From NCBI GenBank assembly GCA_023418995.1, contig JAEZYP010000012.1, positions 1-45,482 of the forward strand: a DNA stretch of 45,482 bases, given 5' to 3'. This stretch comes from Bacillota bacterium. Lineage in GTDB: Bacteria > Bacillota > Clostridia > Oscillospirales > Acutalibacteraceae. Below the pieces are notes generated by a model. It was not told where the DNA came from. It did not search any database and saw only the letters and a program-made list of their open reading frames with translations. The position numbers and the translations under genes were made by a program. Below, piece after piece: positions 7,769-16,712 of this stretch; positions within the stretch are counted from its first letter, which is position 1; the number at the start of each line of letters is the position of its first letter.

Positions 7769-9565
7769 ATGGCAGAATTTATGACAGGGTTAAAACGGAC
7801 AAACTACTGCGGTGAGCTTCGCGCAAGCGATGCCGGAAAAACGGTTACCATCTGCGGCTGGGTACAGCGCCAGCGTGATTTGGGGCAGCTGATCTTTATC
7901 GACCTGCGCGACCGTACCGGAATTGTACAGCTCGCTTTTGACGACAGCACCGACCGCTCCATTTTCGAGAAGGCGTTTTCCGCCCGCGCGGAATTTGTTC
8001 TGGCGGCGGTAGGCACCGTGCGCGAGCGTTCCTCAAAGAATACGGAAATCCCGACCGGTGAAATTGAAATTGAGGTAAAGGAGCTGCGTGTACTGGCGAA
8101 GAGCGAAACTCCGCCGTTCGAGGTAATTGAAAACTCCAACGTGAAGGAGGACCTTCGTTTAAAATACCGTTACCTTGACCTGCGCCGCCCGGATGTTCAG
8201 GATAAAATCATGGGTCGCCACAAAATTGTAAAGGTTGCCCACGACTATTTTGACGACAACGGCTTTGTCGAGGTGGAAACCCCGGTTCTGATCAAATCCA
8301 CGCCGGAGGGCGCGCGCGACTACCTGGTTCCCTCCCGCATGTTCCCGGGCAGCTTCTTCGCGCTTCCCCAATCCCCCCAGCTTTATAAGCAGCTGCTGAT
8401 GCTTTCCGGTTTTGACCGCTACATGCAGATTGCCCGCTGCTTCCGCGACGAGGATCTGCGCGCGGACCGCCAGCCCGAGTTCACCCAGATCGACCTGGAA
8501 ATGTCCTTTGTTGACCAGGACGACGTCATGGCGATCGGCGAAGGCTTTATGAAGCTCGTTTATAAAAGAATTCTGGATATCGATATTCCGACCCCGTTCC
8601 GCCGCATGACGTGGCACGAGGCGATGCGCCGCTTTGGCTCGGACAAGCCCGACCTGCGTTTCGGTCTGGAGCTGATTGATCTGAGCGAAGACCTGAAACA
8701 CACCGAATTCCGTGTGTTTCAGGGTGCAATTAACGGCGGCGGCAGTGTACGCGGTCTAAACCTCAAGGGGCAGGCGGAAAGCTTGAGCCGCAAGGAAATC
8801 GACAAGCTGACCGAATGGATTAAGGCCTACGGCGCGAAGGGGCTTGCCTGGACAAGGCTGACCGAAGCGGGGGAGACCTCCTCCTACGAAAAATTCCTTA
8901 CGCCGGAGGAAGCTGCGGCTGTACGCAAAACGATGGACGCGCAGACCGGAGACGTCCTCCTTATCGTGGCGAGCGACGAAAACAAGGTTGTTTTCGATTC
9001 TCTCGGCGCGCTGCGCTGCAACCTTGCCGCGCGCTTCGGCCTGATTGACAAGAGCAAGCCCTGCCTGCTCTGGATTACCGATTTCCCGGTATTTGAATAC
9101 AGCAAGGAGGAGCAGCGCTTTATGGCGATGCACCATCCGTTTACCGCCCCTCGTGAAGAGGATATCGACCGCATTGAGAGCGACCCGGGCAGCGTCTGCG
9201 CGGTGGCCTATGATATGGTGCTCAACGGCAATGAGGTGGGCGGCGGCTCCATCCGTATCAATAACCCCGAGCTGCAGCAGCGCATGTTCAAGGCGCTCGG
9301 CTTTACGCCGGAGGAAGCACAGGAGCGCTTCGGCTTCCTGATTGACGCGTTCCGCTACGGCGCTCCGCCGCACGGCGGCATGGCGTTTGGACTTGACCGC
9401 CTGGTTATGCTGATGCTCGACTGCGACAGCATCCGCGACGTAATCGCGTTCCCGAAGGTAGCCTCCTCCGCGGAGCTGATGTCCAACGCCCCAACCGGCG
9501 TGGACAAAGCGCAGCTTACGGAGCTTGGCATCGGGATCCTTCCGAAGGAAGAGCAGCAAGATTAA
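7769..9565 (+). CDS. aspS: Aspartyl-tRNA synthetase (bacterial type)
   Basis: Class II synthetase for tRNA-Asp, 598 residues. The N-terminal OB-fold (about 1-110) contains CGWVQRQRDLGQLIFIDLRD. The catalytic core has QSPQLYKQLLM, CFRDEDLRADRQPEFTQ (motif 2) and FGLDRLVMLM (motif 3). The bacterial GAD insertion lies between (about residues 300-410). GGAGG sits 8 nt before the ATG at 7769. The hisS-aspS pairing under one T-box is a known Firmicutes arrangement. Whether it is discriminating or tRNA-Asn-misacylating cannot be decided here. Confidence 0.97.
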   Translation: MAEFMTGLKRTNYCGELRASDAGKTVTICGWVQRQRDLGQLIFIDLRDRTGIVQLAFDDSTDRSIFEKAFSARAEFVLAAVGTVRERSSKNTEIPTGEIEIEVKELRVLAKSETPPFEVIENSNVKEDLRLKYRYLDLRRPDVQDKIMGRHKIVKVAHDYFDDNGFVEVETPVLIKSTPEGARDYLVPSRMFPGSFFALPQSPQLYKQLLMLSGFDRYMQIARCFRDEDLRADRQPEFTQIDLEMSFVDQDDVMAIGEGFMKLVYKRILDIDIPTPFRRMTWHEAMRRFGSDKPDLRFGLELIDLSEDLKHTEFRVFQGAINGGGSVRGLNLKGQAESLSRKEIDKLTEWIKAYGAKGLAWTRLTEAGETSSYEKFLTPEEAAAVRKTMDAQTGDVLLIVASDENKVVFDSLGALRCNLAARFGLIDKSKPCLLWITDFPVFEYSKEEQRFMAMHHPFTAPREEDIDRIESDPGSVCAVAYDMVLNGNEVGGGSIRINNPELQQRMFKALGFTPEEAQERFGFLIDAFRYGAPPHGGMAFGLDRLVMLMLDCDSIRDVIAFPKVASSAELMSNAPTGVDKAQLTELGIGILPKEEQQD

Positions 9566-9587
9566 CTATCAGAAAGAAGGCGGAGAT

Positions 9588-10559
9588 ATGTATGATATCG
9601 TCGCGCTGGGGGAATGCCTGATTGATTTCGTTTCCGGCGACGGTACCGGAAACGGCAGTCTGCTTTATGAAGGCAACCCGGGCGGCGCGCCGGCCAACGT
9701 ATTGGCGGCGGCTTCCAGACTCGGTCTGAACACTGCATTTATCGGCAAGGTCGGCGACGATTCGTTCGGCAAATTTTTACAAAGCACACTGAAGGAAAAC
9801 GGGATTGATACCTCTTCTTTGATTTTAAGCGCCGAATATCCCACCACCCTTGCGTTTGTCTCGTTGGATGAAACGGCAAACCGAAGCTTTTCCTTTTACC
9901 GCAGGGAAACGGCGGACGTGAACCTGAACGAAAAGGACATCAATTACGAGCTGATCCGCAAGGCCAGGCTGTTCCATTTCGGTTCCGTTTCCCTGACCAG
10001 CGAGCCGTCGCGCGCGGCGACTCTGGCGGCGGTCCGCTTTGCAAAGAAATATAAAAAACCGGTCTCCTATGACCCGAACCTCAGGGAAAGGCTCTGGCCT
10101 TCTCTCTACGAAGCGAAAAAGATTATCCTCAGCGCGATGGACTACGCGGATATGGTAAAGGTATCGGAGGAGGAGCTTGGTTTCCTCACCGGATTCACCG
10201 GTCTGGAGGAAGGCATGCGGGTGCTCTACTCCAAGTATCAGCTTCGGTTCCTCGCGGTCACGCTGGGCGCGAAGGGCTGCTGCTGCATGAGCGGAGAAAC
10301 CATTTGCTCCTCCCCGGCCTTTGCGGTAAACAGCGTGGATACCACGGGCGCGGGCGACGCGTTCTGGGGCGCGATGATATATCAGCTCCAGAAAAGCGGC
10401 AAAAAGCCGGACTCGTTCACCGAGGATGAGCTGAAGCGCTTTATGGATTACGCCAACGCGGCAGGCTCCCTCGCCACCGCAAAGAAGGGTGCGATCCCGT
10501 CTCTGCCAGATGAACTGGAAATTCTGGACTGCATCGCTTCCGTCCCGAGACTTCAATAA
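9588..10559 (+). CDS. PfkB-family sugar kinase, probably fructokinase
   Basis: Ribokinase-fold ATP-dependent carbohydrate kinase of 323 residues. It opens VALGECLIDFVSG, followed by the substrate-binding GNPGGAPANV (PfkB signature 1). Near the C-terminus DTTGAGDAFWGAM carries the anion-hole GAGD with the catalytic Asp. The overall pattern is that of bacterial fructokinases (ScrK/YdhR-like PfkB type), but 2-keto-3-deoxygluconate or other sugars are possible. AAGGCGGAG lies just before the ATG at 9588; an upstream frame overlapping aspS is rejected. No transporter is adjacent. A terminator follows at 10638. Confidence 0.85.
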   Translation: MYDIVALGECLIDFVSGDGTGNGSLLYEGNPGGAPANVLAAASRLGLNTAFIGKVGDDSFGKFLQSTLKENGIDTSSLILSAEYPTTLAFVSLDETANRSFSFYRRETADVNLNEKDINYELIRKARLFHFGSVSLTSEPSRAATLAAVRFAKKYKKPVSYDPNLRERLWPSLYEAKKIILSAMDYADMVKVSEEELGFLTGFTGLEEGMRVLYSKYQLRFLAVTLGAKGCCCMSGETICSSPAFAVNSVDTTGAGDAFWGAMIYQLQKSGKKPDSFTEDELKRFMDYANAAGSLATAKKGAIPSLPDELEILDCIASVPRLQ

Positions 10560-10637
10560 TGTAGAATGCCGAAGAACCTGTCAGCGTTGTGCAAAAAACA
10601 GAAACGGAGCCAAGCGCGATTTTGCCTGCTGACTGGC

Positions 10638-10673
10638 GCGGTCCCGTATTTTGTGGTACGGAACCGCTTTTTC
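10638..10673 (+). terminator. Intrinsic terminator after the sugar kinase gene
   Basis: GCGGT (10638-10642) and CCGTA pair with TACGG and ACCGC (10663-10667) around a small loop, followed by TTTTTCTC. It should end the transcript that includes aspS and the kinase, so queH needs its own promoter or read-through. Confidence 0.8.
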
Positions 10674-10736
10674 TCTTGTTGCTTCCCGGGTTTGATGCTA
10701 TCCTTCTGCGCAAATACGGTTACGGAGGTGTTTGGA

Positions 10737-11372
10737 TTGACCAAGGTGAATTATCAGAAACAGCTGGACGAGCTGATTGGCAGATTGGACGGTAAAGCGC
10801 CCTCCCTCCTTCTTCATGCCTGCTGTGCTCCTTGCAGCAGCTATGTGCTGGAATACCTCTCCCAATACTTCCGCATCACGCTCTTTTATTACAATCCGAA
10901 TATTTCTCCGGAGGGCGAGTACCGCAAACGGGTTGACGAGGTCAAGCGCCTGATTGCCGCGCTGCCTGCGGTGCATGAAATACATTTTCTGGAGGGGGAA
11001 TACGACCCCGCACCGTTTTACGCGCTCGCAAAGGGTCATGAGGCGGAGCCGGAGGGCGGGGAACGCTGCTTTGCCTGCTACGGGCTGCGCCTACGGGAGG
11101 GCGCCCGGGCCGCGAAAGCCGGCGGCTTTGATTACTTTACCACAACGCTCTCCATCAGCCCCTACAAGAACGCGCGGGAACTGAATGAAATCGGTGCAAA
11201 TCTCGAAAAGGAATTCGGCGTGAAGTATCTCTTTTCCGATTTTAAAAAGAAAAACGGATACAAGCGCTCAATTGCGCTTTCCGGTTTATACGGTCTTTAC
11301 CGCCAGGATTACTGCGGTTGCGTCTACTCCAAAGCGGAGCGTGACCGCCGGATAGACATGCAAAGTATTTAA
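10737..11372 (+). CDS. queH: Epoxyqueuosine reductase QueH
   Basis: QueH (former DUF208) reduces epoxyqueuosine to queuosine in tRNA wobble positions and is the non-cobalamin alternative to QueG. The 211-residue product has LLHACCAPCSS (CC..C near residues 29-33), a second cysteine pair in GERCFACYG, and the C-terminal QDYCGCVYSK. Together these match the iron-sulfur/Asp ligand pattern of the family. GGAGG at 10724-10728 lies 8 nt before a TTG at 10737, the chosen start; a GTG at 10746 is an alternative. The longer upstream frame runs through a terminator and lacks similarity. No other queuosine genes are in the window. Confidence 0.93.
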   Translation: MTKVNYQKQLDELIGRLDGKAPSLLLHACCAPCSSYVLEYLSQYFRITLFYYNPNISPEGEYRKRVDEVKRLIAALPAVHEIHFLEGEYDPAPFYALAKGHEAEPEGGERCFACYGLRLREGARAAKAGGFDYFTTTLSISPYKNARELNEIGANLEKEFGVKYLFSDFKKKNGYKRSIALSGLYGLYRQDYCGCVYSKAERDRRIDMQSI

Positions 11373-11375
11373 CCG

Positions 11376-11422
11376 TTTTCCCCACAGAGTTTTCCACGGA
11401 TGTGGAAAACTCTGTGGAAAGA
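11376..11422. repeat. Perfect 16-bp palindrome with DnaA-box-like arms
   Basis: CACAGAGTTTTCCAC (11383-11397) and GTGGAAAACTCTGTG (11402-11416) are perfect inverted arms around GGAT, extended by one pair. The site lies 10 bases after the queH stop. The strands contain several TTTTCCAC/CTTTCCACA words close to the DnaA box TTATCCACA. It may be a terminator stem (no adjacent T-run) or a protein-binding site. Confidence 0.6.
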
Positions 11423-11490
11423 GTCGAAAATTTTTCGCTTTTCCGTTTATGCGATAAATCGCAATAAAAAGGAACGGGAGATGTATACTT

Positions 11491-11937
11491 ATGGAGATAA
11501 GGGAAGCCCGAAAAGAAGATTTGGAACAACTTCTGCGGCTGTATACGCAGTTTCCCGATAATCCCATGCCGCAAGTTGACAACAAGCTGAAGGCGCTGTG
11601 GAATCATATGCTCGCGGATCCCTACCAGCACCTGATTGTCGGCGAGATAAACGGAAGGCTCATAACTTCCTGTGTTGTCACGATTATTCTGAACCTGACG
11701 CATTTTCAGAAGCCATATGCGCTTGTGGAAAATGTAATAACCAACAGCGCGTTTCGGAATAACGGGTATGCAACAGCGGCACTTGATTTTGCAAAGGAAC
11801 TTGCAGAAAAAGAAGGATGCTATAAAATTATGCTTTTGACTGGTTCAAAGCTGGAAAGCACCCTTAATTTTTACCGGAAAGCAGGCTATAATTCCAACGA
11901 TAAAACCGCGTTTATTCAATGGTTATACCAAAAGTGA
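11491..11937 (+). CDS. GNAT-family N-acetyltransferase
   Basis: A 148-residue single-domain GNAT protein. EIREARKEDLEQLLRLY forms the usual beta1-alpha1, and NSAFRNNGYATAALDFA carries the acetyl-CoA pyrophosphate loop (RNNGYA, the R/QxxGxG/A motif). FYRKAGY near the C-terminus is the typical beta6-alpha4 signature. The substrate cannot be inferred. It stands alone between queH and an HxlR regulator, preceded by GGGAG 9 nt before the ATG. It appears richer in A+T than its neighbours by eye. Confidence 0.88.
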   Translation: MEIREARKEDLEQLLRLYTQFPDNPMPQVDNKLKALWNHMLADPYQHLIVGEINGRLITSCVVTIILNLTHFQKPYALVENVITNSAFRNNGYATAALDFAKELAEKEGCYKIMLLTGSKLESTLNFYRKAGYNSNDKTAFIQWLYQK

Positions 11938-12005
11938 ACAATAATGCGAGATACCGGAACTTCTTCTTTACTTCCTTTCCCCATCATGATAGGATAGATT
12001 TATCA

Positions 12006-12022
12006 ACTCAATAATATTGAGT
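12006..12022. promoter_or_regulatory. Palindromic operator candidate upstream of the HxlR gene
   Basis: ACTCAATA-A-TATTGAGT, a perfect 8-bp-arm palindrome centred 24 bases before the ATG of the HxlR-type regulator. A weak SigA-like pair (TTTACT, 17 bases, TAGGAT) lies just upstream. The position suits autorepression by the dimeric winged-helix regulator. Confidence 0.55.
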
Positions 12023-12037
12023 ATTACGGAGACGGCT

Positions 12038-12493
12038 ATGAAAAAGGATAAAGAAAAAAAGAAGAAACGCGAGAAACGAGGGCAGCAAGGGGAGCGCCGT
12101 GCGGAAAAAACGGTTACCCTTTCCCTTTCAGACGGTTCTTCCACCGACCCGCTGCAATCCGTGCTTGCCGAGGTCGGCGGAAAGTGGAAGCTGCGGATTC
12201 TCTGGACTCTGCGCGGCGGCGAAAGCCTGCGCTACGGGGATATCAAAAAGCAAATTCCCGCAATTACGGATATGATGCTCAGCCAGAGCCTGCGGGAGCT
12301 TACGGTCTCCGGTCTGGCAGTGCGGCAGCAATACCAGCAGATTCCCCCAAAGGTGGAATACCAGATTACCCCCGCCGGCGCGGAGCTTGTTCCCGCAATG
12401 GAGCTGCTCTGCGCGTGGGGGGCGAAGCATTTTTCCCCGTTGCCCCATGAAGGGGAAGACCGGGAAAACAGGATAAATCAGGAGGAAAAATAA
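12038..12493 (+). CDS. HxlR-family winged-helix transcriptional regulator
   Basis: A 151-residue protein. The N-terminal 25 residues are extremely lysine/arginine-rich (KKDKEKKKKREKRG). An HxlR/MarR-like winged helix follows (about residues 45-135), with VGGKWKLRILWTLRGGESLRYGDIK and PPKVEYQITPAG, the characteristic HxlR wing. No conserved redox cysteine occurs at the usual N-terminal position; the single Cys (LLCAWG) is in the C-terminal helix. GGAG lies 6 nt before the ATG. Its stop overlaps the start of the aldo/keto reductase gene (TAATG), so the two are co-translated and the regulator probably controls that reductase. Confidence 0.9.
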   Translation: MKKDKEKKKKREKRGQQGERRAEKTVTLSLSDGSSTDPLQSVLAEVGGKWKLRILWTLRGGESLRYGDIKKQIPAITDMMLSQSLRELTVSGLAVRQQYQQIPPKVEYQITPAGAELVPAMELLCAWGAKHFSPLPHEGEDRENRINQEEK

Positions 12494-13506
12494 TGGCTAC
12501 ATCTCTTTCCGTCCGCCCTTATTTGGCGGACAGCTCCCGTTACGATAAAATGCTGTACCGCCGCTGCGGCAGCAGCGGACTGAAATTAAGCGCGATTTCC
12601 CTCGGGTACTGGCATAACTTCGGCGGTTATGACCAGTACGAAAACGCGCGCGCGGTAACGCGCCGCGCTTTTGACCTCGGCGTTACGGTATTTGACCTCG
12701 CGAACAATTACGGTCCGCCGACAGGCAGCGCGGAGGAAACCTTCGGCCGCCTGATGACAGAGGACATGCGCCCCTACCGCGATGAGATGATTATCACGAC
12801 AAAAGCGGGCTACACCATGTGGGACGGACCTTACGGCGACTTCGGCTCACGCAAGTATCTGCTCTCAAGCCTTGACCAGAGCCTGAAACGCATGGGGCTG
12901 GATTATGTGGATATCTTCTACCACCACCGCATGGACCCGGATACGCCCCTGGAGGAAACGATGGGCGCGCTCGCCCACGCGGTAAAAAGCGGAAAGGCGC
13001 TGTACGTTGGAATTTCAAACTACAGCCCCAAAAAAGCGATGGAAGCCTCCGCTCTTTTAAAGGAGATGGGAATCCATTGCCTGATCTGTCAGTCGCGTTA
13101 CAGTATGCTGGACCGAAAATGGGAAAAGGAAGGCTTGTTTGACGCGCTGGAGCAGTGCGGCATGGGCGCGACGGCGTTCAGCCCGCTGGCGCAGGGGCTT
13201 CTCACCGGAAAGTACAACAACGGCATCCCTCAGGATTCCCGTGCGGCAGGCGCGTCCGTTTTCCTGAAGACAGACAATATCACGCCGGAAGTCATCGACA
13301 AGGTCGTCGCAATCGGCAAGCTGGCCGTGCGCCGCGGACAGACCACCTCGCAGCTCGCGCTGAGCTGGGTGCTGCAGCAGCCGGTAATGTCCAGCGTGCT
13401 GATCGGTGCCAGCCGTGTTTCTCAGCTGGAAGAGAATGTCGGTGCTCTGGAAAATGTGAGCTTCAGTGAAGAGGAAATTAAAGAGCTTAACGAAATTTTA
13501 AAATAA
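12493..13506 (+). CDS. Aldo/keto reductase, YghZ/GpR-like (AKR14 type)
   Basis: NAD(P)H-dependent carbonyl reductase of 337 residues with the TIM-barrel AKR fold. It reads LYRRCGSSGLKLSAISLG, then VTVFDLANNYG (catalytic Asp and Tyr), TTKAGY (catalytic Lys) and IFYHHRMD (catalytic His). The C-terminal VLIGASRVSQLEENV is a cofactor phosphate-binding segment. The GYTMWDGPYGDFGSRKYL segment is typical of L-glyceraldehyde-3-phosphate reductases, which detoxify methylglyoxal; mgsA is 7.7 kb away, so a link is only suggestive. It starts within the stop codon of the HxlR gene. Confidence 0.9.
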   Translation: MATSLSVRPYLADSSRYDKMLYRRCGSSGLKLSAISLGYWHNFGGYDQYENARAVTRRAFDLGVTVFDLANNYGPPTGSAEETFGRLMTEDMRPYRDEMIITTKAGYTMWDGPYGDFGSRKYLLSSLDQSLKRMGLDYVDIFYHHRMDPDTPLEETMGALAHAVKSGKALYVGISNYSPKKAMEASALLKEMGIHCLICQSRYSMLDRKWEKEGLFDALEQCGMGATAFSPLAQGLLTGKYNNGIPQDSRAAGASVFLKTDNITPEVIDKVVAIGKLAVRRGQTTSQLALSWVLQQPVMSSVLIGASRVSQLEENVGALENVSFSEEEIKELNEILK

Positions 13507-13523
13507 ACGATCATTTTTCTCTT

Positions 13524-13548
13524 GCCCCCCTCCAAAGGGGGGCTTTTG
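13524..13548 (+). terminator. Intrinsic terminator after the aldo/keto reductase gene
   Basis: GCCCCCC (13524-13530), loop TCCAAA, GGGGGGC (13537-13543) and then TTTT. Ends the regulator-reductase operon. Confidence 0.85.
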
Positions 13549-13629
13549 TTGTATGATAGAATTCCAGGACGAAATCTGACGGCGATTTATTATATATGTT
13601 GGGGTTTTTTCGATGGATTATCAAAATTT

Positions 13630-13680
13630 TTTCTATATCTAGTGTTTGCACTTGACATCGGCGTTTAATTACGGTACAAT
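13630..13680 (+). promoter_or_regulatory. nrdDG promoter with NrdR-box-like site
   Basis: TTGACA (13652-13657), 17 bases and TACAAT (13675-13680) form a near-consensus SigA promoter. Directly upstream, 13630-13645 (TTTCTATATCTAGTGT) matches the NrdR consensus acaCwAtATaTwGtgt at 12 of 16 positions. A second box at the usual helical spacing was not found. The 5' leader of about 165 bases to nrdD contains no recognised riboswitch. Confidence 0.6.
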
Positions 13681-13850
13681 CAGTTTTGTTCCACATAACA
13701 ATTATTGGTAATTTTACCTAGAATAAAATCAGATTTTGTCGAATTTTAAGGGGAAGTATTCTCCGGCATGCGCTACGCTCCGGAACACACGCGGCACGGC
13801 TGCGGGGAACAAAACGGCAATTGCTGAATTACGGAAAGGAATGTGTTGAA

Positions 13851-16184
13851 ATGGCATCGAACATTCAAAAGAGAAACGGGGTCGTCGTTAAGTTTGACAG
13901 CGTTAAGATTCGGAACGCGATCTTTAAGGCGAACCAGGCAGTACCGGAGGAGGAAATGACAGGCAGGGCTCTGGATGAGCTGACGGATAAGGTTTCCTCC
14001 TACTTCCCGGAGCATAAGGTTCCAACCGTGGAGCAGGTTCAGGACGTTGTTGAGGAAAAGCTGATTCAGGCTGATTACGCAAAAACGGCGAAGGCCTACA
14101 TTCTGTACCGCGCGGAGCACGCGAAGGTGCGCCAGGCGGAAGCAGATCTGATGGATATTTACAAGGAGCTTACCTTTCAGGACGCGAAGGACGCGGATAT
14201 CAAACGGGAAAACGCCAATATCGACGCGGACACCGCGATGGGAACCATGCTCAAATACGGCTCAGAGGGCTCCAAATACTTTATCAACAACTATGTTCTT
14301 CCCAAGGATATTGCCTCCGCTCATATCAACGGCGACATCCATATCCATGACGAGGATTTCTATATGCTGACGGAAACCTGCTGCCAGATTGATCTGATCA
14401 AGCTGCTCCGCGGCGGCTTCTGCACCGGGCACGGCGCGCTGCGCGAACCGAACGACATCCGTTCCTACGCCGCTCTGGCCTGCATCGCCATACAGGCGAA
14501 TCAGAACGAAATGCACGGCGGTCAGTCCGTCCCGAATTTCGATTATTCCATGGCTCCCGGCGTCGCAAAAACGTTCCGCAAGGCTTATTATAAAGCCCTT
14601 TCCCAGTTCTTCCAGATTACCAGAGACATGCCGGAGACTGACGCCGACGCACTGGCAAAGAAAATCCGAAGCGACATCGGCGAAGAAATCACACTGAGCG
14701 ACTCCGACCAATTTGGCGAAACGCTGGCGCAATGGCTGCCGCAGCACCAGAGAGCGAACGGGTTTGAAGAAATTACCCGGGAGGAAACGCTGCGCGCCCA
14801 CCGCTACGCGGTGACAACCGGCACCAGCAATACCGATAAGGCAACCTACCAGGCGATGGAAGCTCTTATCCACAACCTCAACACCATGAACTCCCGCGCG
14901 GGCGCGCAGGTGCCGTTCTCCTCAATCAACTACGGAACCGATACCTCGCCGGAAGCGAGGATGGTCATCCGCAACCTTCTGAACGCTACCTCAGCCGGTC
15001 TGGGCGACGGTGAAACTCCCATCTTCCCGGTACAAATTTTCAAGGTGAAGGAAGGCATCAACTACAACGAGGAAGACCCGAACTACGATTTGTTCAAGCT
15101 TGCCTGCAAGGTCAGCGCAAAGCGGCTGTTCCCAAACTTCAGCTTTATTGACGCGCCATTTAACCTTCCTTACTATAAAAAGGGTGACTACAACTCAGAG
15201 GTCGCCTACATGGGCTGCCGTACCCGCGTAATGGGTAACAACTACGACAAGAGCAAGGAAGTCACCTGCGGACGCGGAAACCTTAGCTTTACATCCATTA
15301 ATTTGCCGCGCATCGGCATTGAGGCGCATGGCGATATGAAGAAATTCTATGAAATTCTGGATAAACGGATGGAGCTTGTCATCCGCCAGCTGCTGCACCG
15401 CTTTCAGATTCAGTGCGGCAAAAAGGTTTACAACTATCCGTTCCTGATGGGTCAGGGCGTATGGATTGACGCGGAAAAGCTCGACCCCAACGACAGTGTG
15501 GCGGAGGTACTCAAGCACGGTACGCTGAGCATGGGCTTTATCGGTCTGGCCGAAACCTTGAAGGCGCTCGTGGGCAGGCATCACGGCGAAAGTGACGAAA
15601 GCCAGAGGCTCGGTCTTGAAATTGTGAGTTATATGCGTGACCGTATGGACAGGGAATCGGAGAAAACAGGCCTGAACTTTACCCTGCTGGCAACTCCGGC
15701 CGAGGGGCTTTCCGGTCGCTTTGTAAAAATTGATCAAAAGAAATTCGGGGTCATACCCGGGGTTACCGACCGCGAATACTACACCAATTCCTTCCATATT
15801 CCGGTTTACTATACCATCAAGGCGTTCCGCAAAATTCAGCTGGAGGCTCCGTATCACGCAATGACCAACGCGGGTCACATCAGCTACGTGGAGCTGGATG
15901 GCGACACCTGCAAAAACGTAGACGCGTTTGAAGCCGTGATTCGCTGCATGAAGGAAAACGGAATCGGCTACGGCTCGGTAAACCATCCGGTAGACCGCGA
16001 CCCCGTCTGCGGCTTTAACGGCATTATCGACAACGAGTGCCCGAAGTGCCACCGCTCCGAGGAAGACGGCGGACCGAAATTCGAGCGTATCCGCAGAATT
16101 ACCGGCTACCTTGTAGGAACCACCGACCGCTGGAACAACGCAAAGCGCGCGGAGGAAAGAGACAGGGTAAAGCATGGCATGTGA
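13851..16184 (+). CDS. nrdD: Anaerobic ribonucleoside-triphosphate reductase, class III
   Basis: Oxygen-sensitive glycyl-radical enzyme making dNTPs from NTPs, 777 residues. An N-terminal ATP-cone (about 1-95, IQKRNGVVVKFDSVKIRNAI) provides allosteric control. The central barrel includes HIHDEDFYMLTETCCQID and the active-site cysteine region. The C-terminus has DPVCGFNGIIDNECPKCH, the zinc site in the variant seen in Lactococcus-type enzymes, and RRITGYLVG with the radical Gly752. The ATG at 13851 follows AAAGGA by about 10 nt; an upstream TTG at 13821 is rejected. It overlaps nrdG by 11 bases. No aerobic reductase is in the window. Confidence 0.97.
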   Translation: MASNIQKRNGVVVKFDSVKIRNAIFKANQAVPEEEMTGRALDELTDKVSSYFPEHKVPTVEQVQDVVEEKLIQADYAKTAKAYILYRAEHAKVRQAEADLMDIYKELTFQDAKDADIKRENANIDADTAMGTMLKYGSEGSKYFINNYVLPKDIASAHINGDIHIHDEDFYMLTETCCQIDLIKLLRGGFCTGHGALREPNDIRSYAALACIAIQANQNEMHGGQSVPNFDYSMAPGVAKTFRKAYYKALSQFFQITRDMPETDADALAKKIRSDIGEEITLSDSDQFGETLAQWLPQHQRANGFEEITREETLRAHRYAVTTGTSNTDKATYQAMEALIHNLNTMNSRAGAQVPFSSINYGTDTSPEARMVIRNLLNATSAGLGDGETPIFPVQIFKVKEGINYNEEDPNYDLFKLACKVSAKRLFPNFSFIDAPFNLPYYKKGDYNSEVAYMGCRTRVMGNNYDKSKEVTCGRGNLSFTSINLPRIGIEAHGDMKKFYEILDKRMELVIRQLLHRFQIQCGKKVYNYPFLMGQGVWIDAEKLDPNDSVAEVLKHGTLSMGFIGLAETLKALVGRHHGESDESQRLGLEIVSYMRDRMDRESEKTGLNFTLLATPAEGLSGRFVKIDQKKFGVIPGVTDREYYTNSFHIPVYYTIKAFRKIQLEAPYHAMTNAGHISYVELDGDTCKNVDAFEAVIRCMKENGIGYGSVNHPVDRDPVCGFNGIIDNECPKCHRSEEDGGPKFERIRRITGYLVGTTDRWNNAKRAEERDRVKHGM

Positions 16185-16674
16185 AGTCAGAATCTGCGGG
16201 ATTGAGCCGGAATCCATTGTGGACGGCAAGGGCTTTCGCTACGTGATCTTCACGCAGGGCTGCCCTCACCGCTGCCCCGGCTGCCACAACCCACAGTCTC
16301 ATGCTTTTAACGGGGGCAGGATGGCGGATATCCGGGATTTATTCCGTGAAATCTGCGAGAACCCCCTTTTAAAGGGCGTCACCTTCAGCGGCGGCGAGCC
16401 GTTCTGCCAACCGAAACCCCTGACGGAGCTAGCTGAAAGGATTCACGGAAAAGGGCTTGATTTGACCGTGTTTACGGGCTATACCTATGAGGAGCTCCTG
16501 AACAGGCGCGACCCCGATATCGACGCCTTGCTCGCGCAAACCGACGTTTTAATCGACGGTCCATTCCTTGAGGAGCAAAAAGACCTTACATTGGTATTTC
16601 GTGGGAGCCGGAATCAGCGCGTCATCGACTTAAACAAAACAAGGCTCACCGACCGCGTCATTCTGGTTGAGTGA
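16174..16674 (+). CDS. nrdG: Anaerobic ribonucleotide reductase activating protein (radical SAM)
   Basis: Generates the glycyl radical on NrdD using S-adenosylmethionine and a [4Fe-4S] cluster. The 166-residue protein has TQGCPHRCPGCHNP, the CxxxCxxC radical-SAM motif at Cys30, 34 and 37. SGGEP (SAM binding) follows, then the short C-terminal region ending RVILVE. It starts inside the end of nrdD in another frame, so expression is coupled. Confidence 0.96.
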   Translation: MACEVRICGIEPESIVDGKGFRYVIFTQGCPHRCPGCHNPQSHAFNGGRMADIRDLFREICENPLLKGVTFSGGEPFCQPKPLTELAERIHGKGLDLTVFTGYTYEELLNRRDPDIDALLAQTDVLIDGPFLEEQKDLTLVFRGSRNQRVIDLNKTRLTDRVILVE

Positions 16675-16712
16675 CGCGTCTCAGCAAACGGTTATAAAAA
16701 GGATGTGTTCTC

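Noticed and set aside
15195..16229. 344-codon minus-strand frame opposite nrdD
   Set aside because: Antisense shadow of nrdD without motifs or start signals.
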